A DNA stretch of 61,044 bases, from assembly GCF_025353065.1 (NCBI RefSeq), contig NZ_JANXRJ010000155.1, forward strand, positions 1-61,044. Reading direction: 5' to 3'. The position numbers were made by a program, and so were the translations under genes. Below, in pieces: positions 56,816-61,044 of the stretch. Under the pieces are notes generated by a model. The model made no database searches, had not been told where the DNA came from, and worked only from the letters and a program-made list of their open reading frames with translations. The number at the start of each line of letters is the position of its first letter. Position 1 is the first letter of the stretch. The stretch is from Lapillicoccus sp. GTDB lineage: Bacteria; Actinomycetota; Actinomycetes; Actinomycetales; Dermatophilaceae.

Positions 56816-56853
56816 TCTGTCACTATAAGCGCATTCTGAGTACGATGGTGCCT
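56816..56853. promoter_or_regulatory. 38-bp bidirectional leaderless promoter
   Basis: Only 38 bases separate the XRE-cupin GTG and the GNAT ATG. The minus-strand -10 TATAGT (56822-56827) is six bases from GTG 56815, and the plus-strand -10 TACGAT (56841-56846) is seven bases from ATG 56854. The two polymerases could not bind together, and the regulator, if it binds here, would control both. Confidence 0.65.
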
Positions 56854-57387
56854 ATGAGCATCCGACAGGCCACGCCGGCAGACGCCCCGGCGATCGCGGC
56901 GATCTACGCGCCCTACGTCGAGGACACCGCGATCACCTTCGAGCTCGACCCGCCGACGCCGGCCACGATGGGCGAGCGCATCGCGGCCGCCCTGGTGGCC
57001 CACGACTGGCTCGTGCTCGAGCAGAGTGGTGACGACGGGAGGGGGCACATCGTCGGCTACGCGTATGCCGGGGAGTTCAAGTCGCGCGCGGCCTACCGGT
57101 GGGCGTGCGAGGTCAGCGTCTACCTCGAGCGCGGCCGCCGTCGCACCGGCGCCGGACGCGCCCTCTACGAGGCGCTCCTCCCCCGGATCGCCGCCCGCGG
57201 CTTCCGCCAGGCCGTCGCCGGCATGACCTTGCCCAACGACGCGAGCATGGGCCTCCACGCGGCCATGGGCTTCGAGCCGGTCGGCACCTTCCGCGACGTC
57301 GGCTGGAAGCACGGCCGCTGGCACGACGTCGCCTTCGCCCAACGGCCCCTGCTCGTCGCCCCCGACCCCCCGGCCGAGCCGCGCTGA
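56854..57387 (+). CDS. GNAT N-acetyltransferase, phosphinothricin acetyltransferase-like
   Basis: GCN5-related acetyltransferase (177 residues) of the Pat/Bar-like group: SIRQATPADAPAIAAIYAPYVEDTAITFELDPPT, GYAYAGEFKSRAAYRWACEVSVYLERGRRRTGAGRALYEALL (acetyl-CoA pyrophosphate loop R-x-x-G-A-G-x-A), QAVAGMTLPNDASMGLHAAMGFEPVGTFRDVGWKHGRWHDVAFAQR. It transfers an acetyl group to a small amine such as phosphinothricin, methionine sulfoximine or another amino compound. ATG 56854 has TACGAT seven bases upstream. Divergent from the XRE-cupin gene. Confidence 0.9.
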   Translation: MSIRQATPADAPAIAAIYAPYVEDTAITFELDPPTPATMGERIAAALVAHDWLVLEQSGDDGRGHIVGYAYAGEFKSRAAYRWACEVSVYLERGRRRTGAGRALYEALLPRIAARGFRQAVAGMTLPNDASMGLHAAMGFEPVGTFRDVGWKHGRWHDVAFAQRPLLVAPDPPAEPR

Positions 57388-57440
57388 CCCGGAGAGTGAT
57401 CCCAGCGCAGCCCCATTTCCACCCCCACCCGCCCCAACCT

Positions 57441-57513
57441 CGACGTGTTCCGGTGAGATCCGGGAAATCCCGGCCTGTGACACCCATTTCGCGGATCTCA
57501 CCGCAACACGTCG
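57441..57513. repeat. 22-bp imperfect inverted repeat with inner hairpin
   Basis: Arms 57441-57462 (CGACGTGTTCCGG...) and 57492-57513 (...CCGCAACACGTCG) are complementary at 21 of 22 positions. Between them, overlapping the left arm, CCGGGA-AA-TCCCGG (57460-57473) forms a second perfect hairpin. It lies between the GNAT gene and a membrane protein gene on the same strand, so it may end GNAT transcription. It is longer than a normal terminator and could belong to a repeat family. Confidence 0.6.
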
Positions 57514-57547
57514 TGGCTCGGTCTGAGGTCTGAGGCAGACTCAGGCG

Positions 57548-58159
57548 GTGGGCAAGTGGGCGACGGTCGTGGCGGTGGCGGTCCCGGGTGTCCTGCTCGC
57601 GGGAGTCGGCCTGCTGCATCCGACCGACCTCGACCCCGCGACGGCGCACACCTGGCGGACCCTTCACGTCTGGCTGATCCCGGTCTTCCCGCTCCTCGGC
57701 GCCGCGGTGTGGCTCCTGCTGCGAGGCGAGAAAGGGGTGTTCGCGCAGCTGGCCCGACTGGGGGCCTATGGCTTCGCCACCTTCTACACCGCCCTCGACG
57801 TCCTGGCCGGCATCGGCGCGGGGCTCGCCATGGAGCAGGAGGGCGCCTCCAGCCCGGTGGTGGGCCGGCTCTTCGACGTCGGCAACCGACTCGGCGCCAT
57901 CGGGGTGTGGTGCCTGCTCGCTGCCGCGCTCCTCGGCGGCGCGGTCCTCGTCCGCCGCGACGGGCCCCGCGCGCTCCTCGGGACAGTCGTGTTCGCCGGC
58001 TCCTGCTACCCGTTCCTGCAGAACCACATCTTCCATCCTCGCGGCGTCCTCGCCGTCCTCGGCATCGCGCTCGGGCTGGCCCTGCTCGCCGCCGCCCGCT
58101 CGGCATCGGCATCGGCACCCGGCCGCGGCGCCATCGACGCGGCGCTCAGGGCGAGGTGA
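57548..58159 (+). CDS. multi-pass membrane protein, unknown function
   Basis: A 203-residue membrane protein with five or six hydrophobic segments: WATVVAVAVPGVLLAGVGLL, LHVWLIPVFPLLGAAVWLLL, a Tyr/Phe-rich helix (GAYGFATFYTALDVLAGIGAG), AIGVWCLLAAALLGGAVLV, LGTVVFAGSCYPFLQNHIF and VLAVLGIALGLALLAAARS. HPTDLDP after helix 1 and FHPRGV may be loops. GTG 57548 has CAGACT six bases upstream. It ends by overlapping 14 bases of the convergent esterase gene. No family recognised. Confidence 0.72.
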   Translation: MGKWATVVAVAVPGVLLAGVGLLHPTDLDPATAHTWRTLHVWLIPVFPLLGAAVWLLLRGEKGVFAQLARLGAYGFATFYTALDVLAGIGAGLAMEQEGASSPVVGRLFDVGNRLGAIGVWCLLAAALLGGAVLVRRDGPRALLGTVVFAGSCYPFLQNHIFHPRGVLAVLGIALGLALLAAARSASASAPGRGAIDAALRAR

Positions 58160-60047
58160 AGTTGAGCGTCCGCAACAGGTTCGGATCGGCGATCGGCACC
58201 TCGAACACGCCGGCGGCGCCGTCGGGGTCGATCACGATCCGGCCCTTGGAGGCGAGGAAGGTCGACATCTGGTTCTGGCCCGGGCCGTACCCCAGCGTGA
58301 AGGTGGGGTCGAGCAGGAACCCGTGCGGGTTGGTCATCGAGTTCGGCGTCTTGTCGTTGCGGTAGAACGTCGTCCGGTCCTGCAGCCCACCCGCGCGAAT
58401 GAGGGTTCCGGCGGTCGGGTTGGGCACCGTCTGGTCGCCGAACGCCGACTGGATGAGCGTCCGGCCGTGCGGGACCAGGGGGGCGAAGGTCTCCGGGCTG
58501 CCGGCGCGCTCGATCCAGGTGTTCTCCGCGAGGAACTGCTGGATCGCCAGCGCGCCCGGCACCGGGGTGGTCACCGGGGCCTGCCCGGCGAGCGGCAGGG
58601 ACTCGGTGAACCCGTCGACACCTCCGTTGAGCAGGCTCGGGACCGACAGGCCGAGCGCCTGGGTGATGAGGAGCCGGAACGACGGCGACAACCGGGCGAT
58701 CTCGCTGATCGGTCCACCCGGGACGTTGAGCCCGAAGGCACTGACCGATCGGTCGGTCCCGGCGAACATGGTGCCGTAGATGCCGCCGAAGCTCTGCCCG
58801 TAGTAGGTGGGCTGGTTCCCGTCCAGCGGCAGGACCCGTGGACCACCCAGCGCCCGCGCGAGCGCGGCATCGTCGGCAACCGTCTGCCGCAGGCCGTCCC
58901 GGCTACCGACCTGGGCCAGCGGCGCCGGTTGCACCGCAGTGCTCGAGCCCTCGGTCGAGTCGATGGTCCCGTCGCCGTTCCGGTCGATGCCCCTGGCGTG
59001 GGCGGGAACGGAGACGGTGCGACCACCGCGGGTCACCTGCCAGGCGCTGCGGGGGCCGTAACCGTGCCCCACGACGTCGGTGGCGATCGTCGCCAGCCCT
59101 CGGGAGGCGTTGAGCGGCGCGGCGAGGAAGACGTCCGCATCGGAGCGCGTGAACCCGTGCCCGAAGATCGCCACCGGCCAACCGCCGCGGGGGACGGGGC
59201 CCGCCGGGATGATGGCGACGAACGGCACCCGCACCTGACCGGTCACGACCGGACCCCGGGAACGCGTCGGCGTCTGCGGGATGTCGCCGGCCGGAGTGAG
59301 CCAGGACGGGGACAGGTAGGAGCCGAAGACGTAGCGGCCGGCGGCCAGGCTCGAGAGGTTGGGGACGGGCGAGGTGCTGAGCGACGTCCCGAGGTCGGCC
59401 GTGTAGGCCAGCGCGGTGCCGGCGGCCGGGAACGTCGCGTCGATCTGCAGGCCGCGGTCCTTGGCCGGGATGCCCGCGGCGCGGTAGGCGGAGCCGTCGT
59501 CGAGCTGGGCGACCATGGCCTGCAGCCCGCTGGTGGCCGACATCGTGGTGAACGTCGTGCGGGGTATGCCGCGGGCCACCTGCGGCGCGGGGAAGTCGAG
59601 CCGGTAGGTGGTCCCGGGACGGAGCTGGTCGACCGGGTGGGCATACACGGTGGAGGTCGCGGCGTCGTAGACCACCCGGTCCAGCCCGGTCGAGAAGCCC
59701 CCACCCTGCTGGACGACACGCACCCCCGCCACCGCCGACGACGGGTCCACCGGTCCGGCGAAGCGCAGCGCGATGCGGGGGTCGATGTCGAAGCCGTCGA
59801 GCTGGTCGAGCAGCGTCACCGAGTTGCACTCGCTGACCTGCTTCTGGCAGGGGGGTAGCGGGAGGTTCACCCGCAGCCCGGTGGCCTGGGACGGGTCCCG
59901 GACGGTCAGCGCATCGTTGGGAAAGATGCTCACGAGGGAGTCTGCGGCGGGCCGAGGCGGCGGGGTCGCCGCGGCGGCTCCGGCGCCAGCAGCCAACGCC
60001 AGCGCGGCAGTGGTGATCAGGACGGTGGGGCGCGTGAGTGTGCGCAC
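58146..60047 (-). CDS. secreted alpha/beta-hydrolase (lipase/esterase-like) with Ig-like N-domain
   Basis: A 633-residue secreted protein. A Sec signal peptide (TVLITTAALALAAGAGAAAA) precedes an N-terminal Big_5/Ig-like part (RIALRFAGPVDPSSAVAGVRV... HPVDQLRPGTTYRLDF), then an alpha/beta-hydrolase region with GWPVAIFGHGFTRSD and the nucleophile elbow YYGQSFGGIYG. A DRNGDGTIDSTE segment looks like an EF-hand calcium loop. The final part (NSMTNPHGFLLDP) could hold the catalytic His. GTG 60047 has AGGAG seven bases upstream. The substrate is unknown; relatives are bacterial extracellular lipases/esterases. Confidence 0.82.
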   Translation of the reverse strand: MRTLTRPTVLITTAALALAAGAGAAAATPPPRPAADSLVSIFPNDALTVRDPSQATGLRVNLPLPPCQKQVSECNSVTLLDQLDGFDIDPRIALRFAGPVDPSSAVAGVRVVQQGGGFSTGLDRVVYDAATSTVYAHPVDQLRPGTTYRLDFPAPQVARGIPRTTFTTMSATSGLQAMVAQLDDGSAYRAAGIPAKDRGLQIDATFPAAGTALAYTADLGTSLSTSPVPNLSSLAAGRYVFGSYLSPSWLTPAGDIPQTPTRSRGPVVTGQVRVPFVAIIPAGPVPRGGWPVAIFGHGFTRSDADVFLAAPLNASRGLATIATDVVGHGYGPRSAWQVTRGGRTVSVPAHARGIDRNGDGTIDSTEGSSTAVQPAPLAQVGSRDGLRQTVADDAALARALGGPRVLPLDGNQPTYYGQSFGGIYGTMFAGTDRSVSAFGLNVPGGPISEIARLSPSFRLLITQALGLSVPSLLNGGVDGFTESLPLAGQAPVTTPVPGALAIQQFLAENTWIERAGSPETFAPLVPHGRTLIQSAFGDQTVPNPTAGTLIRAGGLQDRTTFYRNDKTPNSMTNPHGFLLDPTFTLGYGPGQNQMSTFLASKGRIVIDPDGAAGVFEVPIADPNLLRTLNFTSP

Positions 60048-60186
60048 AGGTCATCTCCTCGTTGAGCGACGCCGGGTGGAGCAAAGGACACTGTCACACG
60101 TCGCAGACCGTCCGACAAGGCCCGTCGACCGCAGCCCCTCCGCGGGTGGGGCCCGATGTCACCGAATCCGCCGCAACGGTGGAATC

Positions 60187-61044
60187 ATGCTCCTCGTGAC
60201 CGATCACGCCCAGACGATCGCCTATCCCTCTCCCTCCGCCCGCCCCCGCCGCGGAGCCAAGGACGCCCTCGACCCGCACGTCATCGTGCTGTTCGGCGCG
60301 ACGGGTGACCTCTCCCGTCGCAAGCTCATCCCCGGGATGGCCCACCTCGTGCTGTCGGCGCTCACCCCCGACATCCAGGTCGTGGGCACCTCGCTGGAGG
60401 ACCTCGACGACGACAGCTTCCGGGCCTTCGCGAAGGAGGCCGTCGCGGAGTTCGGCACGCATCCGCTCACCCCGGAGCAGTGGGACGAGTTCGCCGCCCG
60501 CCTCCACTACGTCCCCAACTCCGCCGGGCCGGAAGGCCTCAAGGCCAAGGTCACGGCGGCGGAGGCCGAGCTGGGGGCCACCGTCCGGCGCATCCACTAC
60601 ATGAGCGTGCCCCCCAAGGCGGCCCCGAGTGTGATCTCGACGTTGCGCGACGCCGGGCTCGTGGACCGGTCGCGCGTCATCATGGAGAAGCCCTTCGGCA
60701 CCGACCTCGAGAGCGCGATCACCCTCAACGACCAGGTCCACGAGACCTTCGACGAGAGCCAGATCTTCCGGATCGACCACTTCCTCGGCAAGGAGGCGGC
60801 GCAGAACATCCTCGCCTTCCGTTTCGCCAACGGCCTCTTCGAGCCGATCTGGAGCCGCAACTTCATCGACCACATCCAGATCGACATCCCGGAGACCCTC
60901 GGGCTCGACCGCCGGGCGGGCTTCTACGAGTCGACCGGCGCCTACAAGGACATGGTCGTCACCCACCTCTTCCAGGTCCTCGCGTTCGTCGCGATGGAGC
61001 CGCCGACCGCCCTGGAGCCGCGGGCCATCAGCGAGGAGAAGAAC
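60187..61044 (+). CDS. zwf: glucose-6-phosphate 1-dehydrogenase (partial, 3' end outside window)
   Basis: First enzyme of the oxidative pentose phosphate pathway: glucose 6-phosphate plus NADP+ to 6-phosphogluconolactone plus NADPH. The visible 286 codons show the nucleotide-binding start HVIVLFGATGDLSRRKLIPG, the YMSVPP segment, RVIMEKPFGTDLESA and the active-site motif FRIDHFLGKEAAQNI with catalytic His and Lys. The N-terminus has about 30 extra residues. ATG 60187 is taken as start; GTG 60196 is an alternative with AATCAT seven bases upstream. The gene runs off the right edge with no stop codon. It is divergent from the esterase gene. Confidence 0.95.
   Translation, partial: MLLVTDHAQTIAYPSPSARPRRGAKDALDPHVIVLFGATGDLSRRKLIPGMAHLVLSALTPDIQVVGTSLEDLDDDSFRAFAKEAVAEFGTHPLTPEQWDEFAARLHYVPNSAGPEGLKAKVTAAEAELGATVRRIHYMSVPPKAAPSVISTLRDAGLVDRSRVIMEKPFGTDLESAITLNDQVHETFDESQIFRIDHFLGKEAAQNILAFRFANGLFEPIWSRNFIDHIQIDIPETLGLDRRAGFYESTGAYKDMVVTHLFQVLAFVAMEPPTALEPRAISEEKN

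Larger units (their letters stand above)
2508..59647. repeat. dispersed octamer GTATGCCG, about 50 copies
   Basis: By hand reading, GTATGCC or its complement GGCATAC occurs about 52 times, about 50 of them extended to the octamer GTATGCCG/CGGCATAC, in roughly equal numbers in both orientations and both inside and between genes. Examples: 2659, 3920, 6232, 28826, 40448, 45267 (direct) and 3939, 34215, 40388, 42117 (complement). For a sequence of about 72 percent GC, base composition predicts about two octamers in this length. In genes it brings rare codons (ATA, GTA, TAT, GCA), so it is not a codon-usage effect. Confidence 0.85.

Noticed and set aside
1-61044. CRISPR arrays, insertion sequences, prophage genes or rRNA operons
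   Set aside because: No regularly spaced direct repeats, transposase or phage-type proteins, or rRNA sequence were seen.

Overview
The window is a gene-dense, very GC-rich stretch of chromosome from an actinobacterium. Evidence for this is the order tRNA-Thr, tRNA-Met, rpmG, hadA, hadB, murB, tRNA-Trp, secE, nusG, rplK, together with FAS-II type HadAB dehydratases, a PknG-GlnH-GlnX cluster, an acidic N-terminal extension on NusG, and many leaderless genes. Gene style suggests a Micrococcales lineage such as Intrasporangiaceae, but this is inference. No phage, insertion sequence or CRISPR array was seen. No stretch longer than 300 bases lacks a gene.

Layout. 1-11642: translation and envelope core (rplK, nusG, secE, tRNA-Trp, murB, hadBA, rpmG, tRNA-Met, tRNA-Thr). 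It is interrupted by a VapBC toxin-antitoxin pair, a class Ic aspartate aminotransferase, an MpaB-family oxygenase, an adenosine-deaminase-like enzyme, a lipoprotein and an MFS exporter. 11752-14433: an AGE-family sugar isomerase and an orphan WXG100-like protein. 14543-25249: one minus-strand catabolic block, malate synthase-glcDEF-lactate/glycolate permease-lutABC, which would import glycolate or lactate, oxidise it to glyoxylate or pyruvate and condense glyoxylate into malate. Malate synthase carries a frameshift. 25334-26871: a thioesterase and two SRPBCC proteins.

27107-40826 is the most interesting region. It is a tightly overlapping 13.7 kb plus-strand operon: TelA, a small unknown protein, a CbxX/CfqX AAA ATPase, a GlnX-like sensor, a GlnH-like binding lipoprotein, an unknown helical protein, PknG, a PP2C phosphatase, a vWA protein and an FHA protein. 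It joins the mycobacterial GlnX-GlnH-PknG amino-acid sensing path to a vWA/PP2C/kinase triad like those linked to tellurium-resistance genes. The kinase, phosphatase and FHA protein share the same small zinc knuckles.

40836-47255: a second signalling area. On the minus strand are STAS, a degenerate PP2C, a small helical protein, an ECF sigma factor and a membrane protein with a repeat (propeller-like) ectodomain. On the plus strand are a response regulator, a histidine kinase and a GerMN lipoprotein that recall MtrA-MtrB-LpqB. 47325-54000: a broken cupin gene, a large flippase-like membrane protein, a DUF1206 protein, two PAP2 phosphatases and a diacylglycerol kinase. 53781-61044: class III aminotransferase, luciferase-like oxidoreductase, XRE-cupin regulator, GNAT acetyltransferase, a membrane protein, a secreted esterase-like protein and the start of zwf.

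Two window-wide patterns stand out. The octamer GTATGCCG occurs about 50 times in either orientation, where base composition predicts about two, and it forces rare codons. Many genes have a -10-like hexamer only 6-7 bases before the start codon, as expected for leaderless transcripts.
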